From NCBI GenBank assembly GCA_027487555.1, contig JAIYDI010000018.1, positions 310,001 to 374,000 of the forward strand: 64,000 nt of DNA, read 5' to 3'. The DNA comes from Hyphomicrobiales bacterium. GTDB taxonomy: Bacteria > Pseudomonadota > Alphaproteobacteria > Rhizobiales > Devosiaceae. A program made the position numbers and the translations under genes. Below the pieces are notes generated by a model, which saw only the letters and a program-made list of their open reading frames with translations, was not told the DNA's origin and did no database searches. Shown here one piece after another: positions 38,021 to 48,629 of the stretch. Position 1 is the stretch's first letter. Each line of letters opens with the position of its first letter.

Positions 38021-39916
38021 TCAAGCACCCTCGGCGGCGATGCGGAAACGGGTCTCGACCCCGGCTGCGCTGACGGGTCCGCGCCAGGCAATTCGCGTTG
38101 CCGGCATAAGCCGGCCGAAATGCGGCGAGACCCAGCCGCCGTCCTCACCGGGCGCGCCTTTGTTGACGACAAGATCGCCCCTGGGCAGCGCCAGCGTGCC
38201 CAGCGGAGCGCCGTCGGCGACAAGCCGTATGCCGCCATCTGCCAGTTCGACCTCGATGTCCGGACCCAGTTGCCAGACGATTTCAGCCCCAATCGGGTTC
38301 GTTGCGCCCTCGAGGGCATCGCGCACGATGAGTTCATCCCTTTGCAGCGCGATATCGCGTCGATGGGTGACGCCGAAGCGACGCAGATACCCATCATGGC
38401 GTGCGGAAACATGCAGCCCATCGCCGTCATCGCGCGCCTCGATCACCTCGGCTTTCGCGTGCCGCGTCCAGTTGAAGGCGCCGGCGATGGTGCTCTGGTT
38501 CTGAGCCGCTATATTCAGCGTGTTGTGTGCCGGCGTGCCACGGAACCAGCGGCGCCAAGCGCCGCCCGAGCCGTAGAGGTAGGTGCCGGGATCTGCGAAA
38601 ACTGGCAGATCGTCGATGGCAAGGGTTAGGGCCAGCGCATCGGCATGGCCATGCGCGGCAATCGACAGGTAGCCGAGCGGGCCATGATCGAAGCCGAGGC
38701 GGAGGCGCCGCCCCGCTGCCGTGCCGCGATAGATCGAGAGGCCACCACTGGTAAAGGTCGCAAGGCCCGAGGGTGCGGATGCCGCGGGAAGGTCCGCCCC
38801 GAACAGCAGGGCGCGGAGCGATTTGGCCGCAGCGCTGCCGCGCCTGGCTCCGATCGCTTCCGCAATAGCCGAGGGGTAGTCCTCTGGCGCCGCCGGGTCG
38901 CTGAGCACGCGGCCTTCGTCGTCGTCGCCGGGTGCGAGCAGATGCGATCGACCCAGCGCTGCGACATGACGTGCGAAGGCAGCGAGCCGTGTCGAAAGCG
39001 CGGGGCTGGGCGGGCTTCCCGCCAGTCCCATGGCGACGAGCGCCATTTCGACCGTGAAGGCACCATAGTTGGGGCTCTGCTCGGCCGGACTGCCATCTGG
39101 ATAGATCTGCTTCAACACTTCGGCCTCGAGCGCACTCATCCGGCGCGCCGTGTCAGCGCCGGTGGCCGCGGCGATCGCGACGAGGCCGGCGAGTTCCGCA
39201 ACGCGGTGATTGTTCGCCGATGAGTGCAGCGAGGGGAAGAGACCTAGCCAATGCCCCGAAGCCGCGAGGATCTGGCCGATCCGCCCGCGCGCTTCGGTCG
39301 AAAGGTCCTCGCCGGCGAGCGCCAGCACCAGAACGAGGCTGATGGCACGGAGCGCCACCTCGATGCCGCTGGCCCAACCGATGCCGCCGAAGGGCGGGTT
39401 TGCGGCATGCCAGCTGGCGGTGCCAGCCTCAATGGCAGCAAGGCTTGCTGCACGGCCTGAGACACGCCAGTCGGCCGCGAGCAGGGCAAGATCCTGCAGG
39501 CGGTTGGGCTCCCAGACATATTTCACGTCCCCGCGACTGCCGTCATGCCGGAAGTCTATCGCGAAGCAATAGGTATCGGCGTTGGGCCATAGGGTGCTGG
39601 TGACCGGATCGAGCCGCCAGAACTCGGATGGGAACAATGCGTCGGGCGATCGGATCGGCCAGTCGCGCCCCAGTGCCGAGAACTCACCTTGAAGGATACG
39701 ACGGGCCTCGTCGCCGATCGTCGCTCGCAACGCCCCGGATGCGCCCTGAAGATGTGGCGCGAGCGCTTTGGGTGGAGATAGGGTCGCTTGCGACCAGCGC
39801 GACCAATCGGCCGGTATGCGGGCCCAGCGGGCGCGGTGTGTCTGCTCCACCACGCGGTGGAGAATTTCGCCAGGCCCCATGTTCGAGAGCCGCTTCAGCG
39901 TCCAGATCAGGTTCAC
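38021..39916 (-). CDS. Heparinase II/III family protein
   Basis: GWASGIEVALRAISLV...SSANNHRVAELAGL...GHADALALTLAIDDLPVFADPGTYLYG. Confidence 0.9.
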   Translation of the reverse strand: MNLIWTLKRLSNMGPGEILHRVVEQTHRARWARIPADWSRWSQATLSPPKALAPHLQGASGALRATIGDEARRILQGEFSALGRDWPIRSPDALFPSEFWRLDPVTSTLWPNADTYCFAIDFRHDGSRGDVKYVWEPNRLQDLALLAADWRVSGRAASLAAIEAGTASWHAANPPFGGIGWASGIEVALRAISLVLVLALAGEDLSTEARGRIGQILAASGHWLGLFPSLHSSANNHRVAELAGLVAIAAATGADTARRMSALEAEVLKQIYPDGSPAEQSPNYGAFTVEMALVAMGLAGSPPSPALSTRLAAFARHVAALGRSHLLAPGDDDEGRVLSDPAAPEDYPSAIAEAIGARRGSAAAKSLRALLFGADLPAASAPSGLATFTSGGLSIYRGTAAGRRLRLGFDHGPLGYLSIAAHGHADALALTLAIDDLPVFADPGTYLYGSGGAWRRWFRGTPAHNTLNIAAQNQSTIAGAFNWTRHAKAEVIEARDDGDGLHVSARHDGYLRRFGVTHRRDIALQRDELIVRDALEGATNPIGAEIVWQLGPDIEVELADGGIRLVADGAPLGTLALPRGDLVVNKGAPGEDGGWVSPHFGRLMPATRIAWRGPVSAAGVETRFRIAAEGA

Positions 39917-40014
39917 GTTTCTCGTCGCCTCTTTGAGGGTTCCTATACCGACTTTGTGCATTGTTCCTGTGACTGCCGTGCCCTGACGCCGGCCGAACAT
40001 GAGGACATGGTGCA

Positions 40015-41262
40015 ATGCCCAGGCGTGCCACGCTGCTTCAAAGTCTCGCCCTTGCCGCGTTTCTCGTCCAGCCGGCGTTTGGCTTCGAGGTGCACAAGGG
40101 GGTTGGTCTGCACGAGTGGATGAACTGGTCGCCGCTCGAAGCCGATGGTTCCTATCGCTGGCCGCCCTACCAGAGCGTCGAGCAATGGTTGACGCGCTAT
40201 CGGCCGCTCACCGATTGGCCTGCGGCGGATCCAGTCGCACGCATTCGCGCCGTTGGGTTCGATTTCGTGCGGCTCACCATCGATCCGGGGCCGTTGCTCG
40301 ACAGTTCGGGCCCGCGGCGCGACGAGGCAATCGCAGTCATCCGCGAGGCCGCCAGCAAGCTCATCGGCGCCAATCTCTCCGTCGTGGTCAATCTCCACTC
40401 GATCAGTCAGGTGCCCAAATACGGCAAGGACGTGATGATCGCCGGCGCGGACAGTCCCGAGATTGCCTGGTATCGGCAGATGGTGGTCGACCTGACCCGC
40501 GGGCTGCTGCCGCTCGATACCGAAAAGCTCGCGATCGAGCCCTTCAACGAGCCGACGCTCTATCCCTGCGAGGCGCCGCAGCAGGCGGATTGGCAGAAGG
40601 TCATGGAAACGCAGGTTGCGGCGATCCGCGCGGTATCTCAGCAGATCACCATTGTCGCGACCGGTCTTTGTGCCGGTGGCGTTGATGGCCTTGTGGCGTT
40701 GAAGCCGACATTCGACGACCCGAACATCCTTTATAGCTTCCACATGTACGAGCCGCATGTGTTTACCCATCAGCAGCCGCCGACGGAAGGCGACTATGGC
40801 TCCGGCCTGCCGTGGCCCAATGGCGGCAGCACGGCGGAGCAGGCCATTGCCGGGTTGCGGGATGCAATGAGCGCAGCGGGTGTCCCCGAACTGGAGCAGT
40901 ACCGCCAGATCGGCGCGGTGCTGCCTGCTGTGCAGGAGTATTTCGCCGAAACCTGGGATGAGGCGCGGCTCGCAGCTCGTATCGGCGAGGCCATCGCCTG
41001 GGCTGACCGCAACAGGATCCCGACAAGCCGGCTGTTCATGGGCGAGTTCGGGGTGATCGTACAATCGGCCGACAAGAAGATCGGCGCGCCTGAGGCGGAT
41101 CGCTCCCGCTATATCCGAACTGCACGCACCATTGCCGAAGCGCATGGCATCCCCTGGAGCGTTTGGGAATATTCGAACCCGTTCGGCATGACCGTCATCG
41201 TGCCGGAGGGAGCCGCGGTGCCAGACCGCGACCTCCTCGTGGCGCTTGGGCTCGCTCAATAA
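40015..41262 (+). CDS. Exported glycoside hydrolase family 5 (endoglycanase-like)
   Basis: Signal peptide; GVGLHEWMNW...LAIEPFNEPTLYP...YSFHMYEPHVFTHQ...FMGEFGVI. Confidence 0.9.
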   Translation: MPRRATLLQSLALAAFLVQPAFGFEVHKGVGLHEWMNWSPLEADGSYRWPPYQSVEQWLTRYRPLTDWPAADPVARIRAVGFDFVRLTIDPGPLLDSSGPRRDEAIAVIREAASKLIGANLSVVVNLHSISQVPKYGKDVMIAGADSPEIAWYRQMVVDLTRGLLPLDTEKLAIEPFNEPTLYPCEAPQQADWQKVMETQVAAIRAVSQQITIVATGLCAGGVDGLVALKPTFDDPNILYSFHMYEPHVFTHQQPPTEGDYGSGLPWPNGGSTAEQAIAGLRDAMSAAGVPELEQYRQIGAVLPAVQEYFAETWDEARLAARIGEAIAWADRNRIPTSRLFMGEFGVIVQSADKKIGAPEADRSRYIRTARTIAEAHGIPWSVWEYSNPFGMTVIVPEGAAVPDRDLLVALGLAQ

Positions 41263-42674
41263 CGCGAGAGATCGAGCCGTTGGTCGATGAAGGCGCGCTT
41301 GCCTGCGCGTCCACCGGCCAGTTGCTCCACCCGTTCCAGTGTGAAGACGATGCGGCCATGGGTGCGGCCTGTCAGGCCGTCCGCCACGCGCTTGGCCTGC
41401 TCTGCGGTTCCATCCGGGGTGGGGATGTATCGCATTGTCACCTTGCCCGGCTCCGCCTGGTGGAACTGATACTCTTCTATACCCTCGAAATAGCGCGGGT
41501 TGTCCGGCGTGAAGTCGATGGTCACGACGCGGTTTCCGTCAGCGGCGACGAGGAAGTTCGGTTTCCGTCGCGGAATGATGTTTCGCACCGATAGGCGATA
41601 GCCGTTGTGGGTCGTGGGAGTCTCGACGAGCTCAGCCAAGTCCTCGGTATCATAGCGAATGAAGGGCATGCCGGTCGACAGGAAGCCTGTGGCGACGAGG
41701 CGACCCTGCTTGCCAGGCTCGCTGACGGGGCTGCCCGCCCAGTCAACCAGCTGGGTAGCGCCATAAAGTGGGTTGAAGTCGTAGATGTCGGGTTCGTGCG
41801 CCCGCTCGATCGCAAAGGCCGCCTTCTCGCTCAGCCCATAGAAGCCCTGCACCGGCACCGGCCCGAGCACCTGTGCAAACAGGCTGCGCTGATGCGGGTA
41901 TACGGGCTCTGAGATCGGCATGATGGCCTTGAGCTGCCGCTTGGGACGGATGCCGAGCGCCAGCATGTGCCGGCACATCAGTTCTATCCCCGAGGGGTAG
42001 CCATAGAGATAGTCGATCTCGCGCTGGTCGATCATTTGCACATATTCGACCACATCGGCCGGCGTCATCGGGAACACCGACAGCCGCAACTCGCGCAGCG
42101 CCGGCTCCCACTCGGCCGTGGCCAGGCCGTCGGGCGGAAGGCCGAAGCCGCGCAGCACGATTTTCGCCATGCCGGGCTCAAAGCCCACCTTACCCCAGCC
42201 ATGGTAGACGAACGCCATTTCGCGGGCGCTGCGGTCCTTGTCGAGATAAAAGCGGAAAGGCCGCTCGCCGTTCGAGCCGCTGGTATCGGCGTTGTCGAGC
42301 TTCTGCCGCTCGGTTGCGAGCACCAGGTCGCCCGCGGCGATCAGGTCCGCCTTCGAGACGATGGGCAGCAGATGCAGGTGATCGGGGCCGAACTGGGCGA
42401 AGTCGAAACCTGGCCCCACGGCATTGTCGAGCAACTGCCGGTAGTAGGGGCTGCCGGCATGCGCCTTGGTCATGAGGCCGCGCAACGCGGCCAGGTGCGC
42501 CTGTGCGGCGAAGTCGGAGTTCACCTCTGCAAGCGCAATCTTCTGCTGCCATTCCCGGAAAGCCCCGCCGAACTTGGCGCGGGTCGGCACCAGCGCCACC
42601 AGCGGCGCAAGTGACTTCCGGACGATATCGGGGCTTCGCACATAGGCTCCGCGAGCAACATCCAACAGACTCAT
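41256..42674 (-). CDS. CapK/PaaK-like adenylate-forming enzyme
   Basis: DTSGSNGERPFRFYLDKDRSAREMAFVYHGW...GFYGLSEKAAFAIE...GMPFIRYDTEDLAEL. Confidence 0.85.
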   Translation of the reverse strand: MSLLDVARGAYVRSPDIVRKSLAPLVALVPTRAKFGGAFREWQQKIALAEVNSDFAAQAHLAALRGLMTKAHAGSPYYRQLLDNAVGPGFDFAQFGPDHLHLLPIVSKADLIAAGDLVLATERQKLDNADTSGSNGERPFRFYLDKDRSAREMAFVYHGWGKVGFEPGMAKIVLRGFGLPPDGLATAEWEPALRELRLSVFPMTPADVVEYVQMIDQREIDYLYGYPSGIELMCRHMLALGIRPKRQLKAIMPISEPVYPHQRSLFAQVLGPVPVQGFYGLSEKAAFAIERAHEPDIYDFNPLYGATQLVDWAGSPVSEPGKQGRLVATGFLSTGMPFIRYDTEDLAELVETPTTHNGYRLSVRNIIPRRKPNFLVAADGNRVVTIDFTPDNPRYFEGIEEYQFHQAEPGKVTMRYIPTPDGTAEQAKRVADGLTGRTHGRIVFTLERVEQLAGGRAGKRAFIDQRLDLSRY

Positions 42675-43675
42675 GGCAATTTCCCCAATCCCAACCAATC
42701 TCCGCTCAACGTATAGGGCGTCGGGCGCATGCCCTGCTTGAAGCGGGTATATCCATCGCCGGGGCGCATGCCGCCGACGTCGAAGCTCTTGACGCCCAGA
42801 AGGCGCAATTCCTGGATGATCCGCCACATCAGCAGATTGCCGGCATTGACGGCGCGACCGTCGGGCCCGAACCAACCGATATGGTACTCTGCAGTGTCGC
42901 CGAAGCGCACGACCGACATGCCTGCAACCGGGCGCTCGCCGATGAAGACGCGAAACACCGTAACGTTTCCCGGCATCGCAGCCTCACGCAGAGCCTGCAG
43001 CTGATCGGGCGTGAAGGCCTTGAAGTCCTTGTTGCGCATGTTCTCGACATGGCGGTCGACCAGCCAGTCATAGGCTGCGCGGTCAACGCTGGCGCGGACG
43101 ACGGCCGAAGACTTGAGACCGACACGGACCCGGTTCCGGAACGGCGAGGCGAACTCCGCGAATATCTCTTGCTCGGACCGGGAGATATCGATCCGACCCG
43201 AGCTCCAGCCGAATTTCTGCCAGCGCAGGAATCCGGCGCGCGGCATGACTCGGTCGGCGATTTGGTTTTCGGTGATCGACGGGGCGGCAAACAGGAGCAA
43301 CCCGCGGCAGGTGCGCCTGAGGAGTCGCAGCACGTCGGCAAGTTCGTCCTCCGACGGCTCGCTGGCGAGGAAGACCGGGCCACGATTGATGCGGCTGAGC
43401 ACGACGATGCCCATGACGCGGTACTCGAGCACTGTCACCAGCGCACGCTCGGTATCGTCGTGCCGGATGATGTATCGGCGGATACCCCATTTGCCGCCGG
43501 CGACCTTGCCCTCGGCATAGGCCCAATCCTGCGGAAAATGCGCGAAGGTGGCGCGGGCAAGCAGCCTGTCCCAGGCCACCCGATCGGTGCAGGGCACGAG
43601 CACTGGGCTCGATGTCGTCGCGAACCGGGCGGCTTGGGTGGCCTCACCGGCTGCTAGGGGGCTATGAACATTCAT
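42671..43675 (-). CDS. FemAB/GNAT-type transferase (lipid II:glycine glycyltransferase-like fold)
   Basis: FPQDWAYAEGKVAGGKWGIRRYIIRHDD...GRPVAGMSVVRFGDTAEYHIGWFG-like pattern. Confidence 0.75.
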   Translation of the reverse strand: MNVHSPLAAGEATQAARFATTSSPVLVPCTDRVAWDRLLARATFAHFPQDWAYAEGKVAGGKWGIRRYIIRHDDTERALVTVLEYRVMGIVVLSRINRGPVFLASEPSEDELADVLRLLRRTCRGLLLFAAPSITENQIADRVMPRAGFLRWQKFGWSSGRIDISRSEQEIFAEFASPFRNRVRVGLKSSAVVRASVDRAAYDWLVDRHVENMRNKDFKAFTPDQLQALREAAMPGNVTVFRVFIGERPVAGMSVVRFGDTAEYHIGWFGPDGRAVNAGNLLMWRIIQELRLLGVKSFDVGGMRPGDGYTRFKQGMRPTPYTLSGDWLGLGKLP

Positions 43676-44778
43676 GCGCGGTCCCCCGTGGAGGGGCCGG
43701 TGGCGCGCAGCCAGGCCTGCTGCGTGGCCTCGGCGAATGCCGCGAGATCGAGCCGGGCCCGGTGTACGTCCTGCGCTGCACGGCCAAGGCGGTCGCGCAG
43801 GTCTGCGTCTTCAATGACGCGGCGCAGTGCCTCGGTCAGTGCCGGTACGTCGGACGGAGGCACGATCAGGCCGTTCACCTCGTCGGTGACGATATCGGGG
43901 ACAGCGCCCACCGGCGTCGTGACGACGGCGAGGCCGGCGGCCATGCCCTCGATCACCGACATCGGCAGGTTTTCCGAAAGGCTGGGGAGAACGAGAATAT
44001 CGGCACTTCCGAGCAGGGCATCGACTTCGACCGGACCAACCCAGCCGGGCAGGTCAACCCGATCACCCAGCCCCAGTTGTCGCGCCTGGCGCCGGGCTTC
44101 CTCGACGGGGCCGTCACCGGCGATAGTGGCGCGCCAGCCGTCAAGGGGCAGCAGCGCTCTCAGCGCCTCGGCCAATTGCGGCACACCCTTGCGGTCGCCC
44201 AGACGCCCAAGGAACAGGATATGCACCTGGCCATCCGCCCGATGCTGGTGCCGCTCGCGACGAGCGGTGGCATTTGGCACGATGGAAATGCGGTTGCGTG
44301 CCGCCGGGACCTTGCGGGCGACGAACTCGGCCCAGACAGTGCCGAGGACTATGATCTGGCCGGCGCCCTCGAACATCCTCGCGATTGCGCGTGCGAAGCG
44401 CGGCGAGGCATTGTCCCAGTACTCGCGATAGTCGGCGCCGTGCAGATGGATGACATAGGGCACGCCAAGACGTCTTGCGAGTGCCGCGATCACCAGTTTG
44501 CGGTGCGTGCTGCCCTCGCTGGCGAGGTTGATATGCAGCAGGTCGCAGCGGCCCATGGCCTTGAGCGCGATCAATTGGGCACAGAATGCCGCCATGTAGA
44601 TGGGCGAGAACAACAGGTGGCCCGGGCCGCGGGTCGAGCCGAAAGTAACCGCGACATTGGCACCCGGGTCGGCATCGAGCGCGACGCGCAAGCAAGCCAT
44701 AACGCGGTCGATGCCGCCCTGGCCGCGGGTTCCGGCGGGAGCCGCCACTAGGACGTGATGAGGTCTGGTCATGGTCAT
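43672..44778 (-). CDS. GT4 family glycosyltransferase
   Basis: ILFLGRLGDRKGVPQLAEALRALL...LPSLSENLPMSVIEGMAAGLAVVTTPVGAVPDIV. Confidence 0.92.
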   Translation of the reverse strand: MTMTRPHHVLVAAPAGTRGQGGIDRVMACLRVALDADPGANVAVTFGSTRGPGHLLFSPIYMAAFCAQLIALKAMGRCDLLHINLASEGSTHRKLVIAALARRLGVPYVIHLHGADYREYWDNASPRFARAIARMFEGAGQIIVLGTVWAEFVARKVPAARNRISIVPNATARRERHQHRADGQVHILFLGRLGDRKGVPQLAEALRALLPLDGWRATIAGDGPVEEARRQARQLGLGDRVDLPGWVGPVEVDALLGSADILVLPSLSENLPMSVIEGMAAGLAVVTTPVGAVPDIVTDEVNGLIVPPSDVPALTEALRRVIEDADLRDRLGRAAQDVHRARLDLAAFAEATQQAWLRATGPSTGDRA

Positions 44779-44961
44779 TCGCTGTAGCATTCCAGCAATG
44801 TATGCCGAGCCCGCTGTCGCCCATAGCAGAAGCTTAAAAAAGAGTTTACGCAGAAACATTTATTAAATTGCCCTGCATTCACTATCGATCCGGTTACGGC
44901 TCGCGTAGGCGGTGTGTTGCTTAATATAAGGTGAACACATGCAACGAGTGTCGCTGCCGCC

Positions 44962-46404
44962 ATGCTGCTCAAATCCACGTTGATCTACGCACCAGCCGTG
45001 CTTCTCGTCCGGTTGTCGTCGCTTGTGCTGCTGGTGATCGCCACGCGGCTGATGAGCCCCGATGCCTATGGCCTGCTCACGCTCGTGGTCGCGGTTGGCG
45101 AACTGGCTGACATGGCGCTCGCCAACTGGCTGCGCATTGCCTTCCTCAGGCTCGGAGGCACGGGGGAGATCACGCGCGGCAGCGTCATGCGTGCTCTCTT
45201 GGTCAGCGCCCTGACGACGGGTCTTGCGATCTTCCTTGCGCTGGCGGTAACGCCGGTGATCGTGCCCGAGGATCCAGTAGCGTTCGGCCTCGCCGTAACA
45301 GGCTATCTAATTGCCGGCGCCGTCGTACGGTTCGTGCTGACACTCCTTCAGATGCGGCAACGGCAGGCCCATTATGCGCTGCTCGAGACTTTGCGCGCCG
45401 CGTTGCAGATTGTTCTGCCCGTTGCCGTGATGGTTGTCGGCTGGCGGGACTTCGTGTCGGTTTCGATGGCAGCAAGCGCCGGTGCGCTGATTGCCGCTAG
45501 CATCGGCGCGATGACCGTGATCCCGGGCCTGGTCGCCGGGCCCGCCCGCTTTGGCTATCGTGAGTTGCTCGCCTTCGGCATCCCGCTCATGGTCATGGCA
45601 CTGATGGGGTTCGGGCTCAACAATGCCGAGCGTATTGTGCTCAAGATCTACCACGATGCGGCGGCCGTTGCATTGTTCGCCGCTGTCTATGCGCTGGCGC
45701 GGCAGCCGATCGACATGGTCGGCAATGCCGTCAACATGGGCGGCTTCCCCGAATTCGTGGCGCGGTTCGATCGGGACGGCGCTGAAGGCGCGGGGCATTT
45801 TCTCTCCGAGCAGATGGCGGTGATGCTGGCATTGTCGCTGCCAGTTTCCGGGCTTCTCGTTGCCCTTTCGCCCGATGTGACCGAGCTGGTGCTGCCACTC
45901 GCCTATCAGGGCCATTCGCACTGGTTGTTCCCGCTCATCGGGCTCGCGGTGATCCAGGCCAATCTCAAGACCTTCGTATTCGACAATGTCGTGCACGCCT
46001 TCAAGCGCCCTTGGCTGATGATCTGGTCGCTGGCGCCTGGTTCTGCCGCGACCATCGGGCTCTCGTTCCTGCTCGTGCCGATGTTTGCCACCGAAGGCGC
46101 GGCAATGGCGCTCGCGGGTGGCGCATTCGTCAGCCTTTCGCTCTCGATCCTCATATCGCGTCGTTTGTTGAAGGTGCCGGTGCCAATGAAGGTCATTGCT
46201 CAGGCCGTGGCGATCTCGGCTGCGGCGGCGCTGGCTGCCCGCGGGGGCGCCTGGGCACTGGGCGATGCCCTGCCGATCTTTCGGCTGGCACTCGGAGGAT
46301 TGCTGGGTGTGGCCGTCGCGGGCGTCGGCTTCAGCCTCGTCTTTCCGGCGGAGACGGCGCGGCTTGCCCGTCGGCTCAACCCGCTGCGTCCCAGGCCTGC
46401 CTGA
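44962..46404 (+). CDS. Polysaccharide flippase (Wzx/MATE-like oligosaccharide translocase)
   Basis: Multi-TM protein, FGIPLMVMALMGFGLNNAERIVLKIYHDAAAVALFAAVYALARQP. Confidence 0.88.
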   Translation: MLLKSTLIYAPAVLLVRLSSLVLLVIATRLMSPDAYGLLTLVVAVGELADMALANWLRIAFLRLGGTGEITRGSVMRALLVSALTTGLAIFLALAVTPVIVPEDPVAFGLAVTGYLIAGAVVRFVLTLLQMRQRQAHYALLETLRAALQIVLPVAVMVVGWRDFVSVSMAASAGALIAASIGAMTVIPGLVAGPARFGYRELLAFGIPLMVMALMGFGLNNAERIVLKIYHDAAAVALFAAVYALARQPIDMVGNAVNMGGFPEFVARFDRDGAEGAGHFLSEQMAVMLALSLPVSGLLVALSPDVTELVLPLAYQGHSHWLFPLIGLAVIQANLKTFVFDNVVHAFKRPWLMIWSLAPGSAATIGLSFLLVPMFATEGAAMALAGGAFVSLSLSILISRRLLKVPVPMKVIAQAVAISAAAALAARGGAWALGDALPIFRLALGGLLGVAVAGVGFSLVFPAETARLARRLNPLRPRPA

Positions 46405-46433
46405 CCAACCTCACCATTGCCGGCCGCGAAAGG

Positions 46434-46466
46434 ACCAAGGCCCGGCGGGGCGCACCGGGCCTTGGT
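46434..46466. terminator. Bidirectional terminator hairpin between convergent flippase and WecG-like genes
   Basis: Perfect 12-bp inverted repeat ACCAAGGCCCGG-N9-CCGGGCCTTGGT. Confidence 0.75.
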
Positions 46467-46497
46467 GTCTGTGTCTGTATCTTTGGTGCGGCGGCAC

Positions 46498-47280
46498 CTA
46501 GCGACGCTTTAGCAGTTCCGCGGCCAGCAGCACGGCAAAGGCCAGGTTGCTGGTGAAGTAGCGCTTCCATAGTCGGCCCGGCTCCTGCAGCAGGCGGAAC
46601 AGCCACTCGAGGCCGAGCTTTTGCATGAGCAGCGGGGCCCGGGCGACCTTGCCGCCATACACGTCGAAGCTGCCGCCGACACCCATGACGAAATTCGGAG
46701 TCAGCACCTCGCGATACTTCTTGAGAAACCTCTCCTTGCGCGGCGTCGGCATGGCAACGAACAGGCAATCTGCGCCGGATGCATTGATGCCGGCGATGAT
46801 GTCGGCCTCGTCGTCAGGCTTGAAATAGCCGTTCCTGGCCCCGGCAATGACGAGCGTCGGATGGTCGCGCCTGAGCCGATCGACCACCGCATCGAGCACA
46901 CTTTGTTCGGCGCCCAACAGATACGGCCGGAAGCCCTGTTCGGCACCGATGGCGAAGAGCCGCTCCATGATGTCGACGCCAGCGACCCGCTCGGGCACCT
47001 TGAGGCCCATGAGACGCGCGCCGAGCAGCACGCCGGCGCCATCGATATTGATCAGATCTGCCGTAGCCACATCCTCGCGCAGCTCGGCATTGTCCCGCAT
47101 GGCAACGACCTTGGCGACGTTGACCACGGTATGGTGCATAGGGCGCCGGCGGCGCATGGCCTCGGTGGCGAGCGCCAATGTCTCGTCCATCGTCAGGGCG
47201 TGCATCGGCGCATCAAGGAACTCGATACGCCGCTGTGCGAGAAGCGGATGGTGCGCCCAACCGGGCGTCCCGGCGTTCAT
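46498..47280 (-). CDS. WecG/TagA/CpsF family glycosyltransferase
   Basis: VVNVAKVVAMRDNAELREDVATADLINIDGAGV...FVAMPTPRKERFLKKYREVL...GVGGSFDVYGGKVARAP. Confidence 0.93.
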   Translation of the reverse strand: MNAGTPGWAHHPLLAQRRIEFLDAPMHALTMDETLALATEAMRRRRPMHHTVVNVAKVVAMRDNAELREDVATADLINIDGAGVLLGARLMGLKVPERVAGVDIMERLFAIGAEQGFRPYLLGAEQSVLDAVVDRLRRDHPTLVIAGARNGYFKPDDEADIIAGINASGADCLFVAMPTPRKERFLKKYREVLTPNFVMGVGGSFDVYGGKVARAPLLMQKLGLEWLFRLLQEPGRLWKRYFTSNLAFAVLLAAELLKRR

Positions 47281-48629
47281 GCGGCCCGCCCGGCGAGACG
47301 CAGCGCCGGCTTGTCGGCCTTCTCGACCTTGTGCGCAGTAGCAGAGCGGGCTGCGAGCCGGCTATCGGGCCGTTGCGCCCGGCGCCAGGTCCAGAGGCCG
47401 CGCGTATCGATAAGCACCTTGCCATCGAGGGCCGCTGGGTCGATCAGGTTGAACTGCCGGTGGTCGACCAGCAGCACGATGATATCGGCCTGGTCGATGG
47501 CGCTCAGCGCATCGGTCAATTGGATGCGTCGGCCCTCGAGGTCAGCGGGCAGTGCATGTGCATGCGGCTCCACGGCCAGCACATCGAAGCCTTCGGTCTC
47601 GCTCAAGAGTTTCACCACTTCCACGGCCGGGCTCTCGCGCAGATCGTCGATGTTTGGCTTGAAGGCGAGGCCGAGCGCCGCGACCTTGAGCGTCCGTGTC
47701 GGATCGCGCAATGCGACGATATCGGCGACAACCTGGTGCGGCCGCGCCGAGTTCACCTTGCGGGCCGCAGCCATCAGCGGGGTCACCTCGGGGGCGGCGT
47801 CGATGATGAAGTAGGGGTCGACTGCGATGCAATGGCCGCCGACGCCTGGGCCGGGCTGCAGGATGTTGACCCGCGGGTGCCGGTTGGCAAGTTCGATCAC
47901 TTCCCACACATTCAGACCCAGCACGTTGCACACGTTGCTGAGCTCGTTGGCAAAGCCGATATTGACGTCGCGGAACGCGTTCTCGGTGAGCTTCACCAGC
48001 TCGGCCGTCTCTGCAGAGGTGATGAACAGCTCGCCCTTGACGAAACTGCGATAGAGCGCCGCGGCACGCTCGGATGCGGCGCGGCTCAGCCCGCCGATCG
48101 AGCGGTCATTGCTTACCAGTTCGTGCAGCACTTTGCCGGGCAACACGCGCTCCGGGCTATAGGCAACCATCACGTCGGCATGCTCGCCTGCTGTGAGCGG
48201 GAAGCTGAGGTCGGGGCGGAGGCGCCCCAGTTCGACCGTCATCTCGCGTGTGGTGCCCACAGGCGAGGTCGACTCGAGCACGACGAGATCGCCGCGTTTC
48301 AGGACGGGTGCGATGCTGCGTGCGGCAGCCAGCACATAAGTCACGTCCGGACGGTGATCCTCGCTCAGCGGCGTCGGGACCGCGATGACGAAGGCGTCGG
48401 CCGGCTCGGGCTTTGTCGCGGCCCTGAGGGCGCCAATCTCGACGACGCGGCGGATCAGATCATCGAGTTCTGGTTCGACAATATGGATCTCACCACGATT
48501 GACCTTGTCGACGATGTGCTGATTGACGTCGATGCCGACGACCTTGAGCCCGCGAGAGGCGAACATCGCGCAGGTGGGCAGGCCTATATAGCCCATGCCG
48601 ATAACGGAAACTGTACGGATGTCAGACAT
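47277..48629 (-). CDS. wecC: UDP-N-acetyl-D-mannosamine dehydrogenase
   Basis: VSVIGMGYIGLPTCAMFASRGLKVVGIDVN...GPGVGGHCIAVDPYFI; adjacent to wecB. Confidence 0.9.
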   Translation of the reverse strand: MSDIRTVSVIGMGYIGLPTCAMFASRGLKVVGIDVNQHIVDKVNRGEIHIVEPELDDLIRRVVEIGALRAATKPEPADAFVIAVPTPLSEDHRPDVTYVLAAARSIAPVLKRGDLVVLESTSPVGTTREMTVELGRLRPDLSFPLTAGEHADVMVAYSPERVLPGKVLHELVSNDRSIGGLSRAASERAAALYRSFVKGELFITSAETAELVKLTENAFRDVNIGFANELSNVCNVLGLNVWEVIELANRHPRVNILQPGPGVGGHCIAVDPYFIIDAAPEVTPLMAAARKVNSARPHQVVADIVALRDPTRTLKVAALGLAFKPNIDDLRESPAVEVVKLLSETEGFDVLAVEPHAHALPADLEGRRIQLTDALSAIDQADIIVLLVDHRQFNLIDPAALDGKVLIDTRGLWTWRRAQRPDSRLAARSATAHKVEKADKPALRLAGRAA

